From: Vitis vinifera
Lineage: Eukaryota; Streptophyta; Magnoliopsida; Vitales; Vitaceae
Assembly (NCBI RefSeq): GCF_030704535.1
Contig: NC_081820.1
Location: forward strand, 2,682,501 to 2,746,500
Direction of reading: 5' to 3'
DNA: 64,000 bases
The position numbers and the translations under genes were made by a program. A model generated the notes under the pieces. The model did no database searches. It was not told the DNA's origin and saw only the letters and a list, made by a program, of their open reading frames with translations. Shown piece by piece: positions 1-10,378 of this stretch; within the stretch, counting starts at the first letter, position 1, and the number at the start of each line of letters is the position of its first letter.

Positions 1-1017
1 TAAAAATCAAAAGAACAAAATTGTCAACTTAAACTAAACAATCTCATAGACTATCAATTATCTTCCTACCTCTCATATTTTCTTGTTGTCCATTTTCTTC
101 TCTTATCTTAGCTTTTGGTGTTTTTCCATGCCTACAACTAGGATAGGTTGGCTTGGGTTTACAACCAATCCAACCTAAACTAATACATCAAAACTGAGGT
201 GCTTCTCAAATCCAATGCAACCTTATTTTTCTAGGCTTTGGTTGAACTCAACACTTTGACTGATTCGATTATATCAATTACACTTTGAATCATCAACTCA
301 AATCCAACTTTGATTATTTGATTCATTGGCTAGAATCCAACCTAAGTTGAGTTTGAAAATAACATCCCTAGTTTATCAAAATTAAATTTTTTAATTTTTA
401 TGATATTTGTCTTTTTCAAAATGCTTTATGTTCTTTTCTTTAGGTAGAAAAGTGTTCTTAAAAATAGTCGAGCATGTAAGTAATTAAAACCCTTCGATTT
501 CAAACTCCTTGATTTATACACTAATAACACTAACATTGAATTAATAATTTTTTCAATGAAACAAAAGTGTAGTTTTCACTTACAAATGTTTCAATTTTTA
601 GTAAATGCAACAACTCATTAATAACTTGTAATAAGATTGTTAGTTTAACAATATTATTAATTGAAAAATTTTGTTTTCATTTAAATCATAAGTTACTATA
701 TGGTTTGCTTATACAAAATTTAATGTGATAATCAAGTATGCTTTATGACAAAATGATTGTAAAACCCTAATTCTTTTGGTCTCATATATTTTCATAATTT
801 TTGAATAGTTTATATTAATCTTCAATTATTTCAATAAGGTAGTTAAATAATCATGCATATTTGACTAAAAACCCTTTTCCATTTTCACATCATTGAGAAA
901 AAAAAAATTACAAGTTATTGAGAATTGTAACTACCTGTTTCATTATAACAATACAAGCTATTAAATGTTTGAAAGTGATTTTCATTTCCTCACTCCCAAA
1001 CTTAATGACACCTTACA
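1..1017. other. AT-rich intergenic sequence
   Basis: About 1 kb without a supportable gene. It is AT-rich with frequent stops in all frames and short A/T homopolymers. I see no splice-consistent coding segment, RNA gene or clear transposon end in it. Confidence 0.5.
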
Positions 1018-1050
1018 TCTCTCTCTCTCTCTCTGTCTCTCTCTCTCTCA
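1018..1050. repeat. (CT)n microsatellite
   Basis: Nearly pure CT dinucleotide tract with one G interruption. Related CT-rich patches recur at about 1094-1110 and 1217-1227, suggesting a locally repeated block that also carries the words aactccaattccatatt and cccaaacttaatga. Confidence 0.85.
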
Positions 1051-1307
1051 AATAACTCGAATTCCATATTAATGTTCCCAAACTTAATGAACTCTCTCCT
1101 TCTCTCTCTTCGCTAAATAACTCCAATTCCATATTGATTTTGGAAATAATTTCCATTTTTTAACTTCCAAACTTAATGAAACTTAACACTAAAACCAAGA
1201 CCTTCTTAATGTATTTTCTCTCTCTCCAATTCCATATTAGTGTTGGAAGTTATTTCCATTTTCAAACTCAAAATAAAACCTTATTAATGTATCTTAAAAA
1301 AAATATT

Positions 1308-1534
1308 AAGATGATATTTGTTTTTTGATAGAATATAAAAAAAGTCTAAATATTTGGCATTCTCTATTCAGCTAAAAGTAACGTATTGATATCAACTAAT
1401 ATAATTAAAATAAATTTGTTATCAATATATTCGGTTTAGTTATATTAGTTAATGTTAATAGGTTACTTTTTGCTGAATGAAAAAAATCAAAATATTTGAT
1501 TTTTTCTATTCAACTAAAAAACAAACACTACCTA
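1308..1534. mobile_element. Fold-back MITE (about 227 bp)
   Basis: The left half and the right half are imperfect reverse complements over almost their full length. The left arm contains attcagctaaaagtaac (about 1367-1383) and the right arm its counterpart gttactttttgctgaat (about 1461-1477). The outer ends read gatatttgttttttga on the left and ctaaaaaacaaacacta on the right. Such a nearly all-stem element of this size is typical of a non-autonomous MITE. The superfamily is not decided because target-site duplications are unclear. Confidence 0.65.
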
Positions 1535-1755
1535 AATTATACTAACAACATTTTTAATACGACTTCTTTCACATTTATTACTTTAACATGTAATTTTGTT
1601 CAAAATTAAGGGTAATATGTACTCAAAATAACAATTTCTAGAAACTTTTCATATTAAATGACATTTAGAATCTCTCTCATAACTCATTCTACATGAATGA
1701 TTCCTAACTCCCAAACTTTTTCCCATTCAATCAATGAAACCTTACTAATACCTCG

Positions 1756-1765
1756 CTATATATAG
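1756..1765 (+). promoter_or_regulatory. TATA box of the ECA1-like gene
   Basis: ctatatatag lies 69 bases upstream of the ATG at 1834, a normal plant distance for a TATA box with a 5' leader of roughly 40 bases. Confidence 0.7.
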
Positions 1766-1833
1766 TCCCCCAAAGGCCCAAACCTTTTTCAAGTCACATT
1801 CCCATCCCAAAAAAGAAAAGTTGACAAGAAACC

Positions 1834-2205
1834 ATGGACAAGCACATTCACGTAGCTTCAACCCTAACCCTAGTCTTCATCTTCTTACTTTGTCATGCCA
1901 CAACTCTTGTTTCTGCCGTTGACGACCCTTGGACCGGCCTTCCGGTGCCGCCGGAGCCTAGTCCTGGCTTCTACAAACACTTGCAAGCCTGCGCCGACGT
2001 CTTAACAAGAGATTGTGGCCTGGAGATCTATAATTATGTGCTAGGTAGTGGGCATGTAGGGCCACCTTGTTGCCAGAAACTTAAACAAATGGGCGAAACA
2101 TGCAACAATGATTTGGCTTTCGCACTTGGACGATTTGATAAGTACAAGAAAGCTGCCCTTATTATAAAGACTAAGAGTGCACGCATGTTCAGTACATGTC
2201 ATTAG
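1834..2205 (+). CDS. Secreted cysteine-rich protein, ECA1/prolamin-like (DUF1278) family
   Basis: Intronless 123-residue protein. The first 28 residues are a signal peptide: a positive start, a hydrophobic core rich in Leu, Phe and Val, and a likely cleavage after Val-Ser-Ala. The mature part has six cysteines in the order C, C, CC, C, C (QAC, RDC, PCC, ETC, STC), the prolamin-like pattern of the ECA1-gametogenesis family, and a Pro-rich N-terminal stretch after the signal. Family members are secreted peptides mostly expressed in ovules, embryo sac or early embryo, and the egg-cell EC1 peptides are related; the exact role here is unknown. The ATG sits in gaaaccatgg, a good plant start context, and a TATA box is at 1756. 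Length and the absence of introns fit the family. It could be any paralogue of this large family, so I give no symbol. Confidence 0.87.
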   Translation: MDKHIHVASTLTLVFIFLLCHATTLVSAVDDPWTGLPVPPEPSPGFYKHLQACADVLTRDCGLEIYNYVLGSGHVGPPCCQKLKQMGETCNNDLAFALGRFDKYKKAALIIKTKSARMFSTCH

Positions 2206-2259
2206 GATGAAGATTGAATTTGTATCCAGAAAAAATAAGTGTTGTAGCCTTAGCTTCAT

Positions 2260-2742
2260 GGTTTGGGAGTTATAACAAAGAATCTATGTATTTGATCATT
2301 TGAGAAACAAAATTGAAATAATAGCTTTAATGGATACTTTTTCTTCCGTCTTTATATCATATGGTAATGATATGGTGTGATTTCTTTTGATTTTTTCAGT
2401 AATGCAATGTCGGGTTTTATGAAACAAGTACAATATATAAATACTTTTAATTTTGAATAGATTTTATATTATTATTTTAATCAAAATATTAATTTGGAAA
2501 GTAATATTTTAATTTTTAAATCATTTTTCATATCCAACTCATTTTTCTTTTAAGATTCGAATTTGTAGAATTAACAATTATTAGATCATTCTCATATTCA
2601 TGTAATGATGATTATTTTTATTTTTGTTGGGGGTTTAGGTGTACAAGTGGAGTTGACCTTACCCAATCCAACAAAACGAGAGTTAAGGGAGAACAGTTTC
2701 TCAAGAGTTGAAACAAATCATCCCTAATAATAAAAAAAGAGG
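2260..2742. other. 3' flank and AT-rich intergenic sequence
   Basis: Contains the presumed 3' untranslated region of the upstream gene (AATAA-rich words near 2229 and 2318), then AT-rich sequence with no coding signal. Confidence 0.4.
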
Positions 2743-3102
2743 ATATATCTCTTTCTCACTCTTACTCTTTTTTTGAAAAAAATTGAAATAATACTTTACA
2801 ACGTGGTTCTTTTTTGAATTCCATCCAATTTTTTTTCTCTCCATGAAAAGAAAGTTAAAAACATTTATACCGTTTCTCAAATTTTATTAGTTATTTTATT
2901 AATGAATTATATATCTCTTTCTCACTCTTACTCTTTTTTTGAAAAAAATTGAAATAATACTTTACAACGTGGTTCTTTTTTGAATTCCATCCAATTTTTT
3001 TTCTCTCCATGAAAAGAAAGTTAAAAACATTTATACCGTTTCTCAAATTTTATAGTTCCATTCACGATTTGGGACATATAATTCATTAATAAAATAACTA
3101 AT
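2743..3102. repeat. 145-bp tandem duplication with flanking 27-bp inverted repeat
   Basis: 2743-2887 and 2909-3053 appear identical by eye (offset 166 bases). The 27 bases at 2886-2912, which straddle the junction between the copies, are repeated in perfect inverted form at 3076-3102 just beyond copy two. No coding content. The arrangement suggests one rearrangement event that duplicated one segment and inverted its edge. Confidence 0.9.
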
Positions 3103-3374
3103 TTGGATTTTGGGCATTTCAAAAGGTAATTTGAAGCATTTGTTTTTGATAATTTTCTTTTTTAATTTCTTGTTTAAATTGTTTCAAATTTGATGAAGAT
3201 ACAATTTTGAATTTTTAATATATGAATTTATAACAATATTCTTCTAAGTTTATATTTTTAAATCTATATATTAAACTAAGAGATAGATGGCTAGTATGAC
3301 AAGTTTGCAATAGGCAAAAAAAGAAAACTTTCTAGCCTAGCCTTTTAAAATATTTTCAAAAATCCAAACATCAA

Positions 3375-3448
3375 GGTGTCGTGGTGTAGTTGGTTATCAC
3401 GTCAGTCTAACACACTGAAGGTCTCCGGTTCAAGTCCGGGCGACGCCA
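3375..3448 (+). tRNA. tRNA-Val (anticodon AAC)
   Basis: A 74-base cloverleaf. The 7-bp acceptor stem pairs ggtgtcg with cgacgcc (one G-U), followed by discriminator A at 3448. The anticodon stem tcagt/actga encloses the loop ctaacac, with anticodon AAC at 3409-3411. The T arm is tccgg-ttcaagt-ccggg, and the D arm begins gtgtagttgg. No intron and no encoded CCA, as expected for a nuclear plant gene. A run of T from about 3451 serves as the RNA polymerase III terminator. It closely resembles other plant nuclear tRNA-Val(AAC) genes and has no disabling change. Confidence 0.95.
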
Positions 3449-3639
3449 ATTTTTTTCCACGACGAAAGACCAAACAAATTGAAATTGACTAGAACCGTAA
3501 AACCTAGTTTATCAAATTATCCTCTCAAAGTGCATTCAATTAAAACAAGTCTTATTCTCTAGAATAAGAAAAATAAAATTCATAATTTAAAAAATAAGTT
3601 TACCAAATTTTTTATCTAAAAAAATTATTCTAAAAACCA

Positions 3640-3915
3640 AGAACTATTTTTTAAAACAATTTTCTATTTTCCCCGATAAGAAAACAAAATGTTTTTTAAA
3701 AAACATCTTTTACTTATATTTTATTGTTTTCAAGTGTTTTTTTATGGCTATTTTAAAAAATAATTATACAAACACATAAAATGATTAAAAATAAAGTAAT
3801 ATAAAAATTATTTTTAAAATTATTAAAAACAAGTTACAAACAAACTTTTTTTTTTTTTTACAAAACATAAAAAGAATAATTTTTAAAAAATAATTACCAA
3901 ACAGGACCTAGGTAT
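3640..3915. mobile_element. Remnant of hAT-like MITE ending accaaacaggaccta
   Basis: AT-rich block ending at about 3912 with accaaacaggaccta, the same terminal word as the more complete element at 42737-43060. The internal words attttttaaaaacaat and caagttacaaacaa also match that family. The left terminal repeat is not recognisable, so this copy is truncated or decayed. Confidence 0.5.
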
Positions 3916-4476
3916 TTCTAAGAATAAATTTGAGGCCTATTCAGGTAACATATTCTAAGAAACAATTAAATATAAATACACAATACCACCACCAAGTATA
4001 AGTCAAGAAAAATGTTTTTTATATTTAAATTCTTGAGCATCAATTTTTATATTTAAACCCTGAATTTTTCTTTCTGTTCTTCCCACTTCACCTCCACCAA
4101 GAGGGAGGTCAGAGTCTGAAACCATTTTACAACATCATCTTCAAAGCCCAAGCCAAAGCCTGGTGTCTTCTAGTATATATGTAAAAAACTGGTCCATTCA
4201 CTACAACCAATTTCCAGGCTTCCCAGTATATTCAAATCCTGAAATATCCATTGTTTACCTGTACATCATGACAACAGAAAATGCCAATACAAAAACGGCT
4301 GCATTCTCTCACAGCTGGAGACGGAGAAGACATGTTGCTTGATCAGAAGATTCAGAACATTCTTCTGTCTGAATCCTACTCATCAACAGCTACAAAAGGA
4401 ATTCCCCTGCAAAGCAATGGAAGTAAGTAGTTGTTTCAAATTCTACAATCCTCATTACTTCTAATCCTCAAGCTTG

Positions 4477-4595
4477 TCAAGCGATGAATGAAACAAAACG
4501 GTACCAAGTTGGACCATTTAGGCTGCAGATGGTGGTGGTTGCCAGTCCAAAGGTGAGGAAATCACCCACAAGGGCTAAAATAGGAATAAAGAATG
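4477..4595 (-). pseudogene. Possible terminal exon of an unrecognised membrane protein
   Basis: On the minus strand an acceptor tttgcag is followed by 119 bases open to a TGA at 4477-4479. It encodes 38 residues with a strongly hydrophobic stretch (FIPILALVGDFLTFGLA) and the tail WYRFVSFIA. I do not recognise the protein and found no upstream exon: the same frame hits a stop soon after 4640. It may be the last exon of a decayed gene, or chance. Confidence 0.22.
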
Positions 4596-4727
4596 CTGCA
4601 AAACTAGGGCGAAGGAATTGGTAAATACACTTGCGTTTTCTCTATCTGCACCTGCCTTTTTCTAAAAGAAAATTATAGAACTCATGTGAAATCGCAAAAT
4701 ACCCTCTTGGTCTTCATCTTCACCATA

Positions 4728-4793
4728 ACCCTAACCTAATCCTAACCCTTATCCTTACCCTTACCCTTACCCTTACCCTTACCCATTCCTCCA
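4728..4793. repeat. Telomere-like CCCTAA/CCCTTA tract
   Basis: Starts with variants of the plant telomere unit (aaccctaacctaatcctaa) and continues as about five perfect copies of CCCTTA. It is short and degenerate, so this is an interstitial telomere-like repeat, not a chromosome end. Confidence 0.8.
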
Positions 4794-4799
4794 CTCCCC

Positions 4800-5445
4800 T
4801 CCTTTTGTTTCTCCTTCTCTTCTTCAACTTTCATTTTTTTTCTCTTTTGAATTTATGGAGGGTAACCCCGCCCAAGAGTTGGCCTTGGATTTTGGATTCG
4901 TTAGTTTTTTTTTTTTTCCCTTTCTGTTTTTCTATTTTTTTCTCTCATTTTCATTCTTTTCATCATCTATTCAAGCACTATCAATTTCAAACCAATTTTT
5001 AACACAAAAAACAATCAAGATTTATGAATATGAAAATGAAAATAAAGGGAAGGAAAAATCTATAAAAATGAAAATGAGAGGAGGGGAAAGGGAAGGGTTA
5101 GGTGTTAGCCCAAGGTTTGGTTGAACTTAAGTTTTGATCATAATAAAATAAAGTTTGGATTTAACGTTTAATTTTAACTAACAGAAAAAGATCACCCGGA
5201 TGAATAAAAAAGAAGCTATGCAACTCAATAAAAAATTCATGTAAAATCGGGGTGCACTAAGCTAGGAATGCAAGAAATCATTTTAAGTCAACAAAACTCT
5301 TCGAAGTTCAATCAAATTGTTTTAAATCTTTTAACAAATTGTATGAAGTATCTTTCAAATCAAAACTACATTAAAATTAGGTAATTCATATCTAAAAGGT
5401 TTTCAAAATCATAAGGAGTTTTGTTTAACTGGCTTTTCTGCAGTG
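4800..5445. other. Pyrimidine-rich then AT-rich noncoding sequence
   Basis: 4800-4990 is a T/C-rich stretch with long T runs, followed by a purine-rich patch near 5030-5100. Short open frames here have low-complexity translations and no initiation or splice context. No gene supported. Confidence 0.45.
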
Positions 5446-5449
5446 TTTT

Positions 5450-7690
5450 TGAGCTAAAAAATGAAGTTTTTCACACAATCTTGAAAAATCAAGTCAAAAG
5501 GCCAACTAGTAACCCCGTGGGGTGAACTAGTTAAGGGGATTTGAGCTCCAAACTTGGTAATGACCACCAGTCGAGGTTTCTGCCTCCAAAGGTCACCAGT
5601 TGTACCTTTTGTACCCCCAACAACTAGTGACACTTGTGTAAGGCTCCAATACTTCATTTATTGTAGATAGGTGATTACTACTCAAAAAGAACACATTTTA
5701 AATAATAATTCTCATAAATTCCATACATTTTGAGTAGTAATTATGCTTAACATGCCCAATTAATACATTATTGGCCTCACAAGAGATACTAATGATTTTT
5801 GTGAAGTTTTGGGGTCATTTTAAGGTGATTTTGATGCATTGAGTAACAAAAGAAATAAATGGAATTGAAGAGGGTAAATAATGTGGATGATGAGGAAGAA
5901 GCAATGTAATTAGTTTGGATCGGGATTTGGAGATAGTTAATGTAGAGTCAAAAGAAGAAAATGGAATAAATGATAAAGAGGAGCTCAAAAACCAAATGTT
6001 GCACGTTTGCATGATCATGAAAAATTTTTACATGATTTGTGCGAATTAGACCAAAAGAGGAATTTAGGCTGCAGGCTAAGGAGGATGTTTAAATTGATTT
6101 CGCATGAACATGTGAAATGGTCCAGAAAGCTCCTTGTTGTTGCTACTGTTGCTCCACTGATTTCGCACGACTGTGCGAAAATGAAAGTCTTCGTGTGAAA
6201 TGACCCAAACTCACGTGAAATGGTGATTTTGCTGCTAAACTCCAGATTATTGAATTGAGAAGGTTCCTGAAGACCTCTTAGATGATGCCAAGTGTCCACT
6301 TGACCTTGGCATATAAATAGGAATATTTCATTGGAAAGCTTTTTTGACACTTTTGATTGTGGAATTTTCTAGGTTCTCTCTCTTGATAGAATTCTCTATT
6401 TTCCTTCATTTTCTCACTAGCCAAACATGCCTTGTGAGACCAAATCTCCAAGCATAAGTGACTAAATCTCGTTTTTCTCAAAGGAAAGAAGATCTAGAGG
6501 CAAGATCTATGGTGAATTTTAGAATTGAGCTTTAATTGCAAAGGTAATTTGATCTAATTGATTGATTAATTAAAATTTGGGGATTTTTCTCTGCAAATTA
6601 TCTTGAATGACTATTAAATTGCAAACGAGGTAGATTCATTAAATTTTTAAAGCTAAATTTGATAAGATCAAATATTTGCATTGTATGAATCATTGGAAGA
6701 TGATTTAAGATGAATTGAATATATAGTTTAAATTGATATCTTGGATTAAATAACCTAATTTGAAGAGAAATTAGGTCTAGACTTAAAGTTAAATATAAAA
6801 TCAAATTAAATGAGAATTTAAGTTTTTAATCTAACTTGATGAAAAATAGATCTCAACATCTATTCACCATAGAAATTGTTTTCTAGAAAATCCTAACCCC
6901 GAGAATTTCTTTTCCTATTAATTTTTTCTTGTTTTACATTTTATTCTTCTTCTCAATTAGAAATCATTGTTATTTTGATTTTTCATCATTAATTTCACTT
7001 TATCACAACCATTTCTTTTCCCTCATTCAAGCCTTAATCACCGAGAATAATCCATCCTAGTAGACAACACCTAAAAATTACTATACTAAAGTTGTTTGTA
7101 CTAAATTCATTTTTGATTGGGTACAAACTACTCTAAAATAGTGAATTAGGTTATGAACTGTGTTTTAATGCGATAAATGACAAAAAATCAATCGATCAAT
7201 AAAATTCTTCCAAATCATTGGTCATTTATTTATTAAGCCTTTAAGAGTGCCTTTGACTGCACATTGTCCAAGAACTTTGCATCTTTATTTAGTGCATCTT
7301 CAATCCTAGTTTCCATTGTACTATTAAGTTCAAACTTGTAAACTAGGAAAGTTTTCGTATTCATATCTCTTGCAAACCCTATGAGAAAGTATTCAAGTGT
7401 GAGGTATCACTTGAGGGTTTGTATCAAGTGTAAGGTATCACTTGAGGATTGGCGTTAAAGGTCTATTGGAGTTGAAAATCTAAGTGTACAAGTTTAAGAC
7501 TTTAGTAGAATGGGCTTGGAATTGAAGCTTGAGAAGTGTGAACGTAGACCAAGTTGCATTGACCCACTATAAATCGTTTGCACTTCTCATGTCTTACCTC
7601 TCTTTATTTACTCAAATTTGCATTTATTGTAATTTGCATCCATTTTGGTAAAAACTATTTAAACTTAACCGACACCCTATTCACTCCCTC
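5450..7690 (+). mobile_element. Decayed LTR-retrotransposon debris
   Basis: No coding capacity remains, but several segments look like LTR or leader sequence. At 6096-6205 there are short hairpins built on tttcgcac/gtgcgaaa, and at 6311-6320 there is a TATA-like catataaata. At 7390-7446 there is a twice-repeated block tcaagtg...cacttgag. At 7668-7692 the run ccgacaccctattcac resembles the leader that follows the LTR in some plant copia elements. LINE sequence begins directly after it. Ends and superfamily are not resolved; this is probably more than one element. Confidence 0.45.
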
Positions 7691-7699
7691 TCTTGGGTG

Positions 7700-8684
7700 T
7701 CTCATCTTTTGTTTGCGGATGACACATTGATTTTTTGTGAGACTTCTAAGGACCAACTATTGCATTATCATTGGGTCTTAATGTAGTTTGAAGCAATTTC
7801 AAGGCTTAAGATCAACCTTGATAAAAGTGAGCTAATTTCAGTTAAAAGGGTTCTTATAATAGAGGAGTTGGTGGACATTCTAGGGTATAAATTGAGGGCG
7901 TTACCTTCCAAGTATCTTGGGCTTCCTTTTGGTGCTACCTTTAAATTGACAATAGTGTGGGACTTGGTGGAAGAGTGAATACAAAGAAAGCTTGCAAGGT
8001 GGAAGAGACAATACTTGTCCAAGGGGTGGGAGGTGCTTAAGTCTTATCAAAAGTACCTTGTCTAGCCTAGCCATTTATTTCATGTCCATTTCTGTTATTT
8101 CAAGAAGTGTGTGTTGTAGATTGGAAAAACTTCAAAAGGACTTTATTTGTTGAGAGGGATCTCTTGAAAATAAGCCTCACTTAGTGAGTTGGCACAAAGT
8201 TTGTAAGTTAAGGGTGGAAAGAGGCTAGGCATTCGAAATCGCTCTACTTTGAACAAGGCTCTATTAGGCAAATGGAGTTGGAGGTTCATGTCAAAAGGGG
8301 AGCCCTTGTGGAAGAAAGTAATCATTGATAAGTATGGGATAGAAGAAGGGCGTTGGTGCTCTTTGGAGGTGAGGGGAGGGTTATGGTGTAGTATTGTGGA
8401 AGGTTATAAGGAAAGGATGGGATGCTTTCAAAAGTAAGATTTCCTATGTTTTGGGCAATGGAAGAAGGTTAAGATTTTGGAAGGACATTTGGCGTGGGGA
8501 CACCCCTTTGACTTTTGATAATGTTGAGCCTTCAGATCAAGAGCTAAAATCTCTTTTCCATACAACTTTGTAGAATTGATCAAAGGGGGTTTAAGGCAAG
8601 AGTTCTTTTCTATGATTGATTTTATTGATTGGTTAGATTGCCAAATAATAGAGCGTTCTTGTGTGTGTGTGTGTGTGTGTTTTT
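7700..8684 (+). mobile_element. LINE (non-LTR retrotransposon) reverse-transcriptase fragment
   Basis: Plus-strand translation from 7706 gives LLFADDT, the catalytic YADD-type motif of plant L1-like reverse transcriptases (FADD at 7712-7723). It then gives LKINLDKSEL and PSKYLGLPFG, typical of the following region, and NKALLGKWSWRF with GNGRRLRFW near 8250-8480. The frame is broken by several stops (for example TAG soon after FADD) and shifts, so the copy is dead. The 5' part including most of the reverse transcriptase and the endonuclease is missing. The 3' end continues at about 9890-9985, because a Mutator-like element has inserted between. Confidence 0.85.
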
Positions 8685-8693
8685 TTTTTTTTT
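8661..8693. repeat. (GT)n followed by a T13 tract
   Basis: About ten GT units followed by thirteen T residues. The T run is the apparent insertion target of the element that follows. Confidence 0.9.
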
Positions 8694-9880
8694 GGTTTAT
8701 TACACTTTACTCCCCTAGCCTATACCATGTTTTGCACATTGCCCCATCGAGTTCAAAATCGAGCAATGTACCCTTCATGCTTTATAATTACATGTAATGT
8801 ACATTTTTTGAGTAACAGTGTTACAATTTTGGACAGAAAGCGCATGTGCTCTCCATGTGACCGAGGGCAAAAAGGTCATTTGAGCTTCCTTCGTTTGTTC
8901 TTCCTCCCCAAAACCTCAAAATTCTAACTCAACCCTCCTCTTCCTTCGTTCTTCCTTCCTTGTTGCTATTGAATCCCCAAATTGTAGCGGAAGCATATTG
9001 CAGAATGAAAATTGCAAGAAAATGGCGATGAGGTAGTATTTTTCTAAACTTTCCTTTTCCTCTTCTTCTTCTTCTTTTTCTCTCTTCTCCCCTTTTCAAC
9101 TGAAAATTCCATGTTATAAAAGCATGGGTTTTTTCAAAAAGCTTGATGATATTTATGCTAGCATTTCCAAATTCTTGATTTGAGTTTTTTCAAAAAGCTT
9201 GATTTTTTTCCCCAAATTTCTCCAAAATTTCCCCCAACTTTCTGAAACATCAAAACGAAACCTTATAAAACAGAAGCATAACATAAAAATGAAACTCAAC
9301 CCTAACCCTAACAACAATAGCAGCGGAAGGTGATGGAGGAGGAGCACAGCACTAGCAGCAAGTCGAGCCTTTTGTACTCTTTTCTCTATATCATCAGTTT
9401 TTCTTTCCTCTATGTTGTATACATGTGTCATGGGTTTTTTCACTTTGGTTAGTGAGAAAATCAATCGATTTTTTTTTCCTTTTTAAATTTTGAATCTAAG
9501 ACTATTTGAATTAGTTGAAGTGATTTTTTAATAATATTGTTATTTTTTTGTAAAATTTTTTGAGTTTGGTTCCAATCACCATAAGATTTGTAATTCTATT
9601 AGTCGGAATTCTAGGTTATCAAGTTGGAATTCTAGGAAAATTCCAACTGACGATCGAAGGAGGAGGACTAGGTGGTTTTAGGGGTTTTAAAATGAAATGA
9701 CCCTTTCGCCCTCGATCATATGGAGAGCACATGCGCCTTCCATCCAAAAATGTAACACCATTACTCAAAAAATGTACATTGCATGTAACTATTAAACATG
9801 GAAGGTATATTGCTCGATTTGAACTTGAGAGGGCAATATGCAAAACACGGTATAGGTTGGGGGGTAAAGTGTAATAAACC
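8694..9880. mobile_element. Mutator-like non-autonomous element with about 187-bp terminal inverted repeats
   Basis: The left arm 8694-8881 and right arm 9695-9880 are reverse complements at roughly 80-85 percent identity by eye. Both start ggtttattacactttac from the outside. They share caatgtacattttttgagta and gcgcatgtgctctccat further in. Both outer flanks are T runs, giving a possible 9-bp target duplication of T9 (8685-8693 and 9881-9889). Long terminal repeats plus a 9-bp duplication is the Mutator signature. The about 810-bp middle has no transposase frame and includes a telobox-like aaccctaaccctaac at 9299-9313. Confidence 0.8.
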
Positions 9881-9885
9881 TTTTT

Positions 9886-9990
9886 TTTTTCTTTGGTGCA
9901 CACATGTATACTTCCTGTGTACTTGATGTAGCCTTTTTTGGCTCTTTAATATTATCTATTGCTCTTTTGCCCATCAGAAAACTTCGCATC
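9886..9990 (+). mobile_element. 3' end of the interrupted LINE
   Basis: The sequence from about 9893 (gtgcacacatgtatactt, then gtagccttttttggctc and ctattgctcttttgcccatc) resembles the 3' tails of the other LINE copies at 44220-44295 and 53275-53350. It fits the continuation of the fragment at 7700-8684 beyond the Mutator-like insertion. Confidence 0.6.
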
Positions 9991-9999
9991 AAGATTAGG

Positions 10000-10378
10000 G
10001 TTTGATGGATGGATGTAGTGAAGAAGATGAAGAAAATGATATTTATGTCATTTCACACATGTTTTATATTTGAAAAAAGAAAAATAAAGTGGGTGCAGAG
10101 AGAGAAAAGACAGGTGTCTAACATTTTCCCAAGAGGGGAGGAGGATCAAACAATGACAGAAGCCTTTTATTTTTCAGGTTCTTTTGTAGGGTATTGTAGG
10201 CTTATAGAAATGGAGAACAGTGCAGAAGTCACAGTCAGTGAAAGGAGGAGGAATACAAATATCAATTGGGTTGGTACTTGGAATTGATGCCTCTGAATGA
10301 GGAGAGAGATTCGTGGATTCAATATTAAAGTCACATTAGAAGATTGAAAGTCGGTAAATGGCCTGACCAGAAATGAAC
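10000..10378 (-). other. Probable 3' untranslated region of the scramblase-like gene
   Basis: Sequence downstream of the last recognised coding exon on the minus strand. A polyadenylation hexamer AATAAA reads on the minus strand at about 10166-10173. The small open frames on both strands show no family features. Confidence 0.45.

Noticed and set aside
10009..10287. 92-residue plus-strand frame as a gene
   Set aside because: Lies in the probable 3' untranslated region of the minus-strand scramblase-like gene; no recognisable features.
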